A DNA stretch of 37,733 bases, taken from a bacterium. Lineage in GTDB: Bacteria; Verrucomicrobiota; Verrucomicrobiia; Limisphaerales; UBA11358. Of this stretch, positions 1 through 7,677 are shown in pieces. The first letter of the stretch is position 1, and each line of letters begins with the position of its first letter. The notes under the pieces were generated by a model, which was given only the letters and a program-made list of their open reading frames with translations, was not told the DNA's origin and searched no databases. The DNA is taken from the NCBI GenBank assembly GCA_021813325.1, contig JAKALA010000038.1:1-37733 (forward strand), written 5' to 3'. The translations under genes and the position numbers were made by a program.

Positions 1-272
1 GTGTTCGCCGCGCGCTGGCGCGCTTCGGTCGGGGCTTCGCCCCTCCCTGCGCCCGCCCGCGCGGAACAACCAAAACCATGAACCAAAACTCTCATAGCAA
101 CTGGATCAATAAATGGGGGCTTGCCACGGGCACTCCACTGTCTTCTGAGCCGCAAGCTACTAATGCACAAGCACTAAAACTCCGGTTCGAGAATCGTGTC
201 CGGCCTCTTTTCTTTTGCCTGCAGGCTGATTATCGCATGATTTCATGCGGCTTTCCGGCCTATTGAAACAGG
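1..272. other. intergenic, left edge
   Basis: The first 65 bases are strongly GC-rich and contain a short perfect hairpin (GGGGC TTC GCCCC near 33-45). The rest is ordinary composition. A 62-codon plus-strand frame (78-266) has no recognisable motif, no ribosome-binding site and ends just before hisS stops on the other strand; I do not support it as a gene. What lies upstream is outside the window. Confidence 0.4.
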
Positions 273-1511
273 CTAACCAAGGTGATTTTTGGCTCCCGCC
301 ATGCCCGTGACGATTTCATCGCGCGTCTTGGTATCGCGAATGCGGACGTAATCGTCATTTTCAAGTTTTGCGGTATGCGCCACTTTCAACTCTTGGGCAC
401 GCTTTATTTGCTTGTCCAATTTGGTGGCCGTAAGCGGATAATCAACCGCAAAACCCGCCGCCCGCAAATCATGCACCAGTTTCAAGGAAATGGGCCGCAA
501 TGCCTCGTCCTGAATGAGCACATACACATCCATTGGAGCATCGAACTTTGGCAATAACCCACGTGCCTTGAGCAACTCCAAAAGCACAACATCACCCATG
601 CCGAAGCCGAGCGCCGCTAGGTCCACTTTGCCACCGCTGATCAACTTGACCAGATTATTGTAGCGTCCGCCGCCGGCAATCGCACGGAATTCGCCTTTGC
701 AATCGAATGCTTCAAATACCACTCCCGTGTAGTAAGCCAAGCCACGAATCACCCGATAATCGACTTTCACGAATTCACGGAGACCCCGGGCACCAAGGTT
801 CTTCAGAATGGTATCCAGTTCCAAAGTGGGATTGCCTTCATTGATAAATTCCGTGACCTTGGCCATGGAAAAGTTCATGGCTGACAATTTTCGCTCGGTT
901 TCCTCGGGCGGAGTCCGTTCCAGTTTATCAATCACCTGGAAAAAATCGTATTCGTGAGCGTGATCGCCGCCGCCCTGCCTAAAGAAATCCTGCCACGCAT
1001 TGCGACTGCTCAAGCGAATGACAAAATCTTCGGAAGTGAGCCCAAACGCGCGCAAGGTGTCGATGAGCAACGCAATCAATTCCGCGTCGGCAGCCGGATC
1101 GGTTTCGCCAATCAGGTCTGCGTTGAATTGAAAGTGTTCGCGCAGTCGCCCCTTCTGCTGGCGTTCGTAGCGGAATAGCTGAGGCATGGCAAACCATTTG
1201 ATTGGCTTTTTGTAATTGCGCTCGTGCGCGGCCACCATCCGCGCGAGCGTAGGCGTCATTTCCGGCCGGAGTGAAATATCGCGATCGCCCTTGTCTTTAA
1301 AATTATACAATTGTCCGACAATCTCCTCGCCACTTTTCGTGGTAAACAATTCCAGCGGTTCCAGCGGCGGCCCATCATACTCACGAAAACCATAGCGTTT
1401 GGCCACCGTTCGCCATTTTTCAAAAATATATTGGCGCGCATCCGCACTCCAAACGTCCGGGTGCGGAAGCGGTTCAGGATAAAAATCACGAAAACCAGGC
1501 AGTCGTTCCAT
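273..1511 (-). CDS. hisS: histidyl-tRNA synthetase
   Basis: This enzyme charges tRNA-His with histidine in the cytoplasm. The 412-residue product has the class II catalytic fold: LRPEMTPT (about 81-88), motif 2 FRYERQQKGR (113-122), the histidine-binding stretch RGLAYYTG (256-263), GGGRYNNL (280-287), and a C-terminal anticodon-binding domain of about 90 residues. The length fits the family. The ATG start gives the usual N-terminus beginning LPGFRDFYP. One oddity: motif 3 reads GFGMGDVVL (302-310), so the Arg usually found there is not visible; I believe some related lineages share this but cannot check. The HU-type gene lies about 170 bases upstream in the same direction. Confidence 0.95.
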   Translation of the reverse strand: MERLPGFRDFYPEPLPHPDVWSADARQYIFEKWRTVAKRYGFREYDGPPLEPLELFTTKSGEEIVGQLYNFKDKGDRDISLRPEMTPTLARMVAAHERNYKKPIKWFAMPQLFRYERQQKGRLREHFQFNADLIGETDPAADAELIALLIDTLRAFGLTSEDFVIRLSSRNAWQDFFRQGGGDHAHEYDFFQVIDKLERTPPEETERKLSAMNFSMAKVTEFINEGNPTLELDTILKNLGARGLREFVKVDYRVIRGLAYYTGVVFEAFDCKGEFRAIAGGGRYNNLVKLISGGKVDLAALGFGMGDVVLLELLKARGLLPKFDAPMDVYVLIQDEALRPISLKLVHDLRAAGFAVDYPLTATKLDKQIKRAQELKVAHTAKLENDDYVRIRDTKTRDEIVTGMAGAKNHLG

Positions 1512-1678
1512 GTCTGGAGGTTAAGGGAAAACAAAAAAATAGGAAAGCCGGAAGCCGGAGCCAAAGCGCTGGAATTTTTGGGGGAAGAAAAGCACCCTAA
1601 AAACCACGCCTCGCCAGTTATTGCACTCCCGCAATCTAGCGCCGTTGGCAATTCCGCCAATCACACGGAACAAATGGG

Positions 1679-1978
1679 TTATGCTGCCGGCGTGAGCTTG
1701 AGCACCTCCGCCCGCATTTCCTTGCCGGCCTTGAATTTTACCATGGCACGAGCGGGGATGGGAACATCCGTCTCCGGCTTGTTTGGGTTTCGCCCCACCC
1801 TGGCCTTGCGAATTTTAACGTCAAACACGCCGAAATTACGCAATTCCACCTTGTCCCCCTTGGCGAGCGCTTCGGCAATGTGATCGAGGGTTTTTTGCAC
1901 CACATCAAAGACTTGGGTCTGGATCAGGCCAGTCTCCTCGCTGATGCGAATGACAATATCTCGCTTGGTTAAGGTCAT
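1679..1978 (-). CDS. HU/IHF-family DNA-binding protein
   Basis: This is a 99-residue nucleoid protein that binds and bends DNA as a dimer. It starts MTLTKRDI, has the helical dimerisation part (about 1-45), then the beta-arm region with VELRNFGVFDVK and ARVGRNP (about 50-70) and the P-containing arm tip, and ends with a short helix. These are the HU/IHF signature features. The frame stays open upstream to a TTG at 2086, but the ATG at 1978 gives exactly the family length and is preferred. There is no clear Shine-Dalgarno sequence. HU and IHF-alpha cannot be told apart by eye. Confidence 0.92.
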   Translation of the reverse strand: MTLTKRDIVIRISEETGLIQTQVFDVVQKTLDHIAEALAKGDKVELRNFGVFDVKIRKARVGRNPNKPETDVPIPARAMVKFKAGKEMRAEVLKLTPAA

Positions 1979-2505
1979 GTTTTTGTTGGGAGTTTGAGTT
2001 GAGTTTTGGCTGACTACATGAGCCATGCTTAAAAGCGCGGCCCAAAGTTTTCTTACAGACCGAGTTAACGAGGAAGTTCGCGCCAAGGGAAAGATCTGTC
2101 AAACAACTTGTGGCAGTTTCTAACCCACCGAGGATTTTTTTGAATCGTGCCGACAAATCCTTCTGCCAACCGAAAAGGCTGACCTGAATTGGGCTTTGTT
2201 TCATGGCCTCTGATAAAGATCATCAATTACCTTTTACCGGCAAAAGTCGAGCAAAAAATCAGAGAAAATTGAAAGAAAACGCTTTAGAATCAAATCTTTG
2301 GGACACCCCAATGATCGCAATTCAATATAATATAACATTCGGGACAATTTTTTGAAGACTCACCACAAAAGTAATATTTTATAGTCAAGTGTCACGTTTT
2401 GTCGGAGCAAGATTGTAACAATTTCACAGGAACAGATGCATCCAACAACATGTCGCAAGCCGATTTCCTACAAGAATTTTTAGTGGCATTTCCACCTAAA
2501 ATTCA
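1979..2505. other. intergenic upstream of the HU gene
   Basis: About 530 bases without a supported gene. The part from roughly 2215 to 2400 is AT-rich and is the likely place for the HU promoter on the minus strand, but I could not pick out one convincing -35/-10 pair. Small frames here have no coding signals. Confidence 0.4.
2474..2503 (-). terminator. possible terminator hairpin after the GspC-like gene
   Basis: Immediately downstream of the stop at 2506, the minus strand can pair GAATTTTAGGTGG with CCACTAAAAATTC, with one bulge on each side and a short loop. The AT-rich base of the stem could provide the U-tract. This is weaker than the other terminators in the window. Confidence 0.4.
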
Positions 2506-3243
2506 TCACGGCGCCGGCGGACCCCCATTTGCACTGCCGTCACCTACTACCTGCGGTGTGATGGGTGTAGGTGGAATCAACGCAGCAGCCGGATTACCTT
2601 CTTTAATCCATTGAGCACGTTGCGCTTCCATCATAATAATCCTTGCCTCGGGAGTAATATTTTGCAAAGAGCTATTCTGGTTCGCACCTTGTGATCCCCC
2701 AATATTTGAGCCATTTATAGGGGGTTCTCCACCGACCATTGGGGGAACCGAACCTGGCAATCCAGGTCTGCCGGATGGCATTTGCGGAGCGTGCGGGCCA
2801 CCAGTTGCAGGCCCCAAGATCCCACCACCACCACTGGCTGACGCTGCAACCAACGAAAGATTTTGAACTTCACCGTGATTGTTAAATGTAATCATGGCGG
2901 CCTTTTCATCAATTTTTACGACTTCAATGTCATTCTGGCGCTCCCCCTCGCTTAAAATATAGCTTTGATCCTTGGGCGGTTGTCCCGGGCGTGCAACCCC
3001 TGCCACTTTGAAAAGCACCTGCACCTTGCCCAGCAAATTCATGATCCCGTTGGGGATAATTTTAATGGGCGGATCTTTTGGCGTTGGATCTACGGCTGGC
3101 CCGGTTGGAATTGGCACCAAGCCAAAAACATTTCGCGCCACTACCGATGAATAGGGATTGTCATTGCCAGCAGCGGCATTCGCTCTTGGCAGACCGATCA
3201 AAGCGAACAAACTAAAATAGATGCAGGCAAAGGTAATTTTCAT
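2506..3243 (-). CDS. secreted/periplasmic protein, GspC/PilP-like
   Basis: This is a 245-residue exported protein of uncertain function. It has a signal peptide (about 1-23, ending RANA-A). Next comes a domain with VVARNVFGLVP (about 34-44) and a beta-rich section with LLGKVQVLFKVAG, SYILSEGERQND, VEVVKID-type strands and ITFNNHGEVQNL. This resembles the homology region of type II secretion GspC or type IV pilus PilP proteins, which begin near an ARNPFGL motif and carry a G..I.EV.I core. The C-terminal 100 residues are low-complexity, rich in Gly, Pro, Asn and Ala. No other secretion or pilus genes are nearby, so the role is inferred only from this domain pattern. Confidence 0.6.
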   Translation of the reverse strand: MKITFACIYFSLFALIGLPRANAAAGNDNPYSSVVARNVFGLVPIPTGPAVDPTPKDPPIKIIPNGIMNLLGKVQVLFKVAGVARPGQPPKDQSYILSEGERQNDIEVVKIDEKAAMITFNNHGEVQNLSLVAASASGGGGILGPATGGPHAPQMPSGRPGLPGSVPPMVGGEPPINGSNIGGSQGANQNSSLQNITPEARIIMMEAQRAQWIKEGNPAAALIPPTPITPQVVGDGSANGGPPAP

Positions 3244-3380
3244 GACCGATGTAGCAATACTACACCAATAGGCGGGAAAGGTTGCGAACTAAATGTAAAA
3301 AACCAAGCCAAATCCAGACAGGCTTTATGGAGCTAACTTTTGAAGTGATTTGCAACGCCCAAAATTGATTAAAACAATTT

Positions 3381-3551
3381 CCGCCATGGAAACCGCGAAA
3401 TACCCGGAATATACGAACCGGCATGGGTTTCGGAACCATTACTCGATTCACCTGGTGGATGAAGGGATTTTACGATCTAACAGACTCGCTTTGGCCTTTG
3501 TTTTCGCGGGGTTGGCGTGGTTTGCGGTTTATCCCAACTGCGGAGTTTAGG
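3381..3551 (+). repeat. dispersed inverted-repeat element, copy 1
   Basis: This 171-base stretch reappears in reverse orientation at 19389-19551. Shared blocks include the left end AAACCGCGAA, the internal GGGTTTCGGAACCATT and GGTGAAGGGATTT-like segments, and the right end GCGGTTTATCCCAAC plus GGAGTTTAGG. The two ends are imperfect inverted repeats of each other: AAACCGCGAA at 3390-3399 against GTTTGCGGTTT-like sequence at 3520-3530. That gives a MITE-like or REP-like foldback layout with no room for a protein. Confidence 0.8.
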
Positions 3552-3604
3552 TTTATATCGGAACAACGATTTCAGAACCTCAAACTGCATTGTGCCTTAT
3601 TGAA

Positions 3605-3637
3605 TGCAAAAACCCTGCTGGCGAACCAGCAGGGTTT
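3605..3637 (-). terminator. rho-independent terminator of the PEP-CTERM gene
   Basis: A perfect 12-base-pair stem (AAACCCTGCTGG at 3610-3621 with CCAGCAGGGTTT at 3626-3637) with a four-base loop. On the minus strand it is followed by a short T-run. It lies about 20 bases after the stop of the PEP-CTERM gene. Confidence 0.85.
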
Positions 3638-3656
3638 CGTGAAAACTAACTTTTAA

Positions 3657-4322
3657 TTATTTGCGGCGGCGGATCAACAAGAGCGAGGCACCACCCAAGG
3701 CCACCAACGCCAACGTCGTCGGTTCCGGAACCGGTGAAACACCGCTTAACATCCAGCCACTTGCAATCTGCCCCGTCGAACCAAACAGCGCAGCAGCAGG
3801 CGAGGCCGGGGTTCCCACACCACCAGAAGCAACTTGACCGGTGGAGGAAACTCCGTAGTAACCAGCAGATGTCCAACCAGTGCTGAGTTGAGACGTAATC
3901 TGAGACCAAGTAGTTCCCAACGACGCCGACCAACCAACCAACTCGACATACTTTGTAGAACCAGCGGCCCAACCATCAACAGCCACACCATTAGCGCCAC
4001 CATTGCCTGTGATGCCACCTGCAATAAGCGTATAATTATTACCAACTAAATTTACACCTCCAGTTTGAGCAACCGTCCAACCACCAGTCAGAGGATTTGA
4101 CGAAGTTGGAGCTGCCGACGACATTAATAATGCAAAATAATAGCTGTTTGCGGTTTTATCCATCAAACCGGTAGTTGTGCCATTTTGGCCAACCCCAGTC
4201 CCAGTTCCATTTGTGGAAACCAAATAGGACGAACCAATGTTGTAGAACTTAATAGTGCCTTGCGCACTAGCAACAGCTAAACCGGCTAGAACAACAGCCA
4301 CTGACAGAACAAGTTTTTTCAT
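3657..4322 (-). CDS. PEP-CTERM sorting-signal protein
   Basis: This is a 221-residue exported protein starting MKKLVLSV, with a signal peptide ending ASA-Q (about 21). The middle is Gly/Thr/Ser/Asn-rich and beta-like. The C-terminus has the full sorting signal: VPEPTTLAL, a hydrophobic segment (about 202-217), then IRRRK. In species with this system the signal is recognised by an exosortase and the protein goes to the cell surface or extracellular matrix. A longer frame begins at 4388, but the ATG at 4322 gives a clean signal peptide and avoids overlapping the upstream gene. No exosortase gene is in the window. The passenger function is unknown. Confidence 0.88.
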   Translation of the reverse strand: MKKLVLSVAVVLAGLAVASAQGTIKFYNIGSSYLVSTNGTGTGVGQNGTTTGLMDKTANSYYFALLMSSAAPTSSNPLTGGWTVAQTGGVNLVGNNYTLIAGGITGNGGANGVAVDGWAAGSTKYVELVGWSASLGTTWSQITSQLSTGWTSAGYYGVSSTGQVASGGVGTPASPAAALFGSTGQIASGWMLSGVSPVPEPTTLALVALGGASLLLIRRRK

Positions 4323-4360
4323 ATTTTTAGGTTTATTTGAGTTGTTATTGTAAAAACAAT

Positions 4361-5041
4361 TTATTGCAGCGTCATATTTTGCGTCCACTGCTCATCAGCA
4401 GTGGCTTGATAAAAGAAACCCTGACCTACCGATAACGCTGGAGAAACACCAATAGTAGCACCATCAGGATAGAGCCAACTCCCCTTACTGAAATAGGTAT
4501 AAGTTTGATATTGCGCCCCATCCCAAAGCAAAACCGCATCACCTGCCTGCAATGGCAAATTAAGGTTAGTATCTTCCAACGAAGAAACACCAATCGGCGG
4601 CACAGAACCCACCAGATTGTAAACGCCACCTTTAAATGTTATAGGCGCGTTAGTATTAGAAAGAACCACAGATCCAACATACGTATTGGTTTCAGTAGCA
4701 CTCGCTTGAAAAAATAAGCCCTGCCCCACTTTTAACTGCGGAGCCGCACCAAGCGTAACACCATCCGGATACAACCAACTACCCTGAGCAAAATAGGTGT
4801 AAGTATCGTAGGAAACACCCGTCCAAATCAAAATCGCATCACCGGCCTGCAAAACAGGAAAAACCTCTTCAGCGGAATTCGTAGAACTAACAGAAAGCGG
4901 AACCGAAACCTGCGTATATTGACCACCCACAAATTTTTGGTTCACATAACCCACAACGTTTTGTGAGTAAACCGGCTGAGCTTGGGTTGAAATCACGCCA
5001 GCAGCCAGTGCCGCCGCCGCGATTAGTAGTGTTTTTTTCAT
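4361..5041 (-). CDS. exported tandem-repeat protein, Verrucomicrobiota type
   Basis: This 226-residue protein has a signal peptide MKKTLLIAAAALAAG... ending TQA-Q (about 22), followed by YSQNVVGYVN, an N-terminal motif I associate with abundant exported proteins of this phylum. The mature part is an internal duplication: LQAGDA, TYTYF, GSWLYPDG and VGQG-F-QA occur in the same order twice, at about residues 65-113 and 164-212. This suggests two copies of a beta-rich domain. The PEP-CTERM gene follows 38 bases downstream on the same strand, so the two may be co-transcribed. No enzyme motif is visible. Confidence 0.8.
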   Translation of the reverse strand: MKKTLLIAAAALAAGVISTQAQPVYSQNVVGYVNQKFVGGQYTQVSVPLSVSSTNSAEEVFPVLQAGDAILIWTGVSYDTYTYFAQGSWLYPDGVTLGAAPQLKVGQGLFFQASATETNTYVGSVVLSNTNAPITFKGGVYNLVGSVPPIGVSSLEDTNLNLPLQAGDAVLLWDGAQYQTYTYFSKGSWLYPDGATIGVSPALSVGQGFFYQATADEQWTQNMTLQ

Positions 5042-5179
5042 TTGTTTTTAGTGTGTTGTGTTATTGCTAGTTACCGTGTGTGACCTACTTTTACAGAGTC
5101 GCAAGGGAGGGTCAATATTTTTTTAAATTATTTTGAACAATTATTCATCCGCATTTCCAAGTCAGAACTCGACACGACA

Positions 5180-5470
5180 ACCATAGCACCAGCAGTGCCA
5201 AAGAAAATGAACGCTGGTGGGCTTCTCGATTACGAACTCTTCACGCGGAAGGAAAGATCATCTACGTCCGACTGAACATCCCGCAGCTTGCCCGCCTCGG
5301 ACTGTTTTCCCGGGTCAACCCAAGGGCGTGGTTTGGCGGACATGTTTCATTCCAGCACGCCCGGTTCGTTTTCGGTCAGGGATGGACCACGCCAGCTATG
5401 TCAGGCAAAGTTGAACCAAGTTTGAGCAATCAGGCCGGAACAAGTCTTTGTTCCGGCTGTTTTATTTTTT
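5180..5470 (+). ncRNA. candidate structured non-coding RNA
   Basis: Three perfect paired segments lie in a row: CACCAGC (5187-5193) with GCTGGTG (5213-5219), GTCCGA (5266-5271) with TCGGAC (5297-5302), and GGGCGTG (5324-5330) with CACGCCC (5356-5362). They are followed by a strong terminator (5434-5470) pointing the same way. No annotated gene would otherwise own that terminator. I saw no tmRNA, 6S, SRP or RNase P signatures. An alternative frame with no stop from about 5130 to 5490 gives protein-like sequence but has no ATG or GTG start, so a decayed coding fragment is the main alternative. Confidence 0.4.
5434..5470 (+). terminator. strong rho-independent terminator
   Basis: A perfect 9-base-pair stem GCCGGAACA (5434-5442) with TGTTCCGGC (5449-5457), a six-base loop, then TGTTTTATTTTTT. 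It lies upstream of glcD on the same strand and so terminates something starting within 5042-5430. Confidence 0.88.
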
Positions 5471-5562
5471 CCGCCCTGTAGTAGTCCATTCTGCATGAAC
5501 TCAAATAGCCTTGGCGACACAGTGTATTCGGTGAACACTGTTGCAAATGGAATTGACGTTAA

Positions 5563-6933
5563 ATGATCGCTAAAAAACAATTAACCCAGCTCAAAAAACT
5601 TCTGCCCGGGGAAATTCTGCTCGAACCGGCAACTTTAAAAAAACACTCCGGCGACAAATGGTTTGCCACGCACCTGCCCGACGCCGTCGCCCTACCCCGC
5701 TCCACCAGCTCGGTGGCAAAAATTTTGGCGTTCGCCCACAAACATAAAATTCCCGTCACCCCGCGCGGCGCCGGCCACGGCTACGTCGGCGGCTGCGTGC
5801 CCATACACGGCGGCATCGCCTTGTCGATGGAACGCTTGGACAAAATTTTGGAAATCAATCCGCGTGATTTTGCCGCCGTTGTTCAACCGGCTGTGGTCAC
5901 CGCCGAACTCCAGGAAAAATGCGAGCGCCGGGGATTGTTTTATCCGCCCGACCCAGCCAGCCGCGCCAACAACTCCATCGGTGGCAACATCGCCACCAAC
6001 GCCGGCGGCCCGCGCTGCTTGAAATACGGCGTCACCCGCGACTACGTGCTTGGCCTCGAAGTCGTGCTGGCCGACGGATCCATCTGCCGGCTCGGCGGGC
6101 GCACGCACAAAAACAAAACCGGCTTTGACCTGCACCGGCTGTTCGTCGGCTCGGAAGGTTTGCTGGGGGTCATCACCGAAGCCACCCTAAAGCTCATTCC
6201 GCTCCCGCCGTTCCGCGCCAATCTGGCCGTCGGCTTCAATTCCATGAATGCCGCGGTCCGCGCCTTACAATCCATCTTCGCCGGAGGCTTCCTGCCCTGC
6301 GCAACGGAATTGGCGGATGAATTCACGCTGGCCGCCGCCGCCAAACGCACCGGCAGCAAGCGGCTGCTGGGCTGCAAAGCCCATCTCATCGTGGAACTGG
6401 ACGGACAGGTAAAATCCGTGCGCCAGGAAATCGCGGCGGTGGAAAAAATCATGCGCCGGCAAACGCCGCTGTTTGTGGAGCGCGGCCTGGGCGCCCACGA
6501 ATGCGAAGCCGTGTGGCAGATTCGCCGGGAATTTTCCTACGCGCTGCGCGACACGGGCTTGACCAAGCTCAACGAGGATATTGTTGTTCCGCGCGGCAAG
6601 CTGGAGGCGCTTTTCAAATTTGCCGCGTCACTGCAAAAGCGACACAAACTCCGGCTCGCCTGCTTTGGCCACGCTGGCGACGGGAATATTCACACCAACG
6701 TGATGGTGGATTACACGCAACCGGGCGTGAAGCAGCGTGCAGAAAAATGCCTGGACGAGCTATTCTCCTGGGTGATTAAAGCCGGCGGCAGCATCACGGG
6801 TGAACACGGCATTGGCCTGGCCAAAAAGCGCTGGTGGCCGCAGGCCGTGACCGCCGAAACACTGAAGCTTCATCGCACCGTCAAACAGGCGCTCGATCCG
6901 CATGGGGTTTTGAATCCCGGCAAATTTGTTTGA
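5563..6933 (+). CDS. glcD: FAD-linked oxidase, glycolate oxidase subunit GlcD type
   Basis: This is a 456-residue flavoprotein of the GlcD/D-lactate dehydrogenase family, which oxidises 2-hydroxy acids such as glycolate or D-lactate. The N-terminal FAD-binding (PCMH) domain shows PRGAGHGYVGG (about 66-76), the SIGGNIATNAGG stretch, KYGVTRDYVLGLEVVL and GSEGLLGVITE. The C-terminal domain shows FGHAGDGNIHTN and ITGEHGIGLAKK, carrying the conserved His residues, and ends HGVLNPGKF. No GlcE or GlcF gene is adjacent, so the physiological partner and exact substrate are unknown; a stand-alone D-lactate or 2-hydroxy-acid dehydrogenase is equally possible. Confidence 0.9.
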   Translation: MIAKKQLTQLKKLLPGEILLEPATLKKHSGDKWFATHLPDAVALPRSTSSVAKILAFAHKHKIPVTPRGAGHGYVGGCVPIHGGIALSMERLDKILEINPRDFAAVVQPAVVTAELQEKCERRGLFYPPDPASRANNSIGGNIATNAGGPRCLKYGVTRDYVLGLEVVLADGSICRLGGRTHKNKTGFDLHRLFVGSEGLLGVITEATLKLIPLPPFRANLAVGFNSMNAAVRALQSIFAGGFLPCATELADEFTLAAAAKRTGSKRLLGCKAHLIVELDGQVKSVRQEIAAVEKIMRRQTPLFVERGLGAHECEAVWQIRREFSYALRDTGLTKLNEDIVVPRGKLEALFKFAASLQKRHKLRLACFGHAGDGNIHTNVMVDYTQPGVKQRAEKCLDELFSWVIKAGGSITGEHGIGLAKKRWWPQAVTAETLKLHRTVKQALDPHGVLNPGKFV

Positions 6934-7015
6934 CCCCAGCGGAGAGACTGGGTCCGCAAGTCCCCAACTGCATCGGAACAGGGACTCGTCGCGTTCGTCC
7001 CACCCCAATTTTCGA

Positions 7016-7483
7016 TCATGGATTCTTCAAGCGGAAGAATACGTTGCCCACCGGATTGGTCACGCTCAGGTAATTCGTGCCGCCCGTCAGCGTAGGGCTG
7101 CCGCTGTTAGCCCAACTCCCAATCGGGGTGGCCAGATTGCCACCTTGCACCAGATGCCAACCCGATACGTCCTGCCAGTAAATCGTCACCGTATTGCCGG
7201 CCTGTGAAATGTAAAGCTTGGGGGCGCCAGGCGTCTGCACGACTTGGATCAACGCCCAAAAACCGCCCGTCAAAGCATAGCTGCCACCGCTGAGAACATT
7301 GCTGCCGGCCTCGCTTTGCCCAATGGTGCCAGTGACTTGGTAAGTCCCGCCGGTGCTTGTGCCGCCACCGCCGGAAATTTTATACCAGTCCACCGAATAG
7401 CTTTGGGCCAGAGCCACCACGCAACCGGCGGCCAAAGCCAACGCGAATACCGCCGCCACTTTGATTTTAGAAAGGGTTTTCAT
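7016..7483 (-). CDS. small exported protein, Verrucomicrobiota type
   Basis: This is a 155-residue exported protein. The signal peptide starts MKTLSKIK and ends VALA-Q (about 27). The mature protein opens YSVDWYKISGGGGTSTGG, continues with TGTIGQ and LSGGSYALTGGFW, and ends with VFFRLKNP. This pattern recurs in exported proteins of the phylum and I recognise it only as such; no enzymatic motif is visible. The frame is open upstream to 7567, but the ATG at 7483 gives a proper signal peptide. Confidence 0.72.
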   Translation of the reverse strand: MKTLSKIKVAAVFALALAAGCVVALAQSYSVDWYKISGGGGTSTGGTYQVTGTIGQSEAGSNVLSGGSYALTGGFWALIQVVQTPGAPKLYISQAGNTVTIYWQDVSGWHLVQGGNLATPIGSWANSGSPTLTGGTNYLSVTNPVGNVFFRLKNP

Positions 7484-7677
7484 GCCCGATTTAAATTTTT
7501 TTGAAATACTGCCCTTAAACCGGCAGCCGGTCAACGTGCCGATTGGCAGCCGGAAACTCAAAAGCACCGGCAGTCAGCATTTATAAACAGCGCAGACCTT
7601 GCATCCATTGTGGGTCGGGGAGCAAGCCTGCCGGTTAAACAACCGTATTTCCCCGATTTTGGCTTCAGATTTAACCG

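Larger units (their letters stand above)
3244..3656. other. intergenic with a dispersed repeat
   Basis: About 410 bases between two minus-strand genes. It holds copy 1 of the dispersed repeat (3381-3551) and the terminator of the PEP-CTERM gene (3605-3637). The short frames here are repeat-derived: similar peptides reappear in the second repeat copy near 19.4 kb, so they are not treated as genes. Confidence 0.6.
5042..5562. other. divergent intergenic region holding a candidate RNA
   Basis: About 520 bases between a leftward gene and the rightward glcD. The part 5090-5150 is AT-rich and promoter-like, for example TTTACA near 5087 and CAATAT about 17 bases on. From about 5180 to 5470 there is a series of paired segments ending in a strong terminator (separate entry). 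Frames here lack a good start. Confidence 0.5.

Noticed and set aside
78-266. 62-codon plus-strand frame
   Set aside because: No motif, no ribosome-binding site and no conserved neighbour.
1610-1670. Minus-strand sequence resembling the D-arm of tRNA-Leu (TGGCGGAATTG...GGCGCTAGATT)
   Set aside because: No T-arm (GGTTC-type), no matching acceptor stem and no 7-base anticodon loop with a Leu anticodon; at most a degenerate remnant.
5217-5414. 65-codon plus-strand ATG frame in the candidate RNA
   Set aside because: Low-complexity, Arg/Pro-rich product without motif; the region is better explained by pairing and a terminator.
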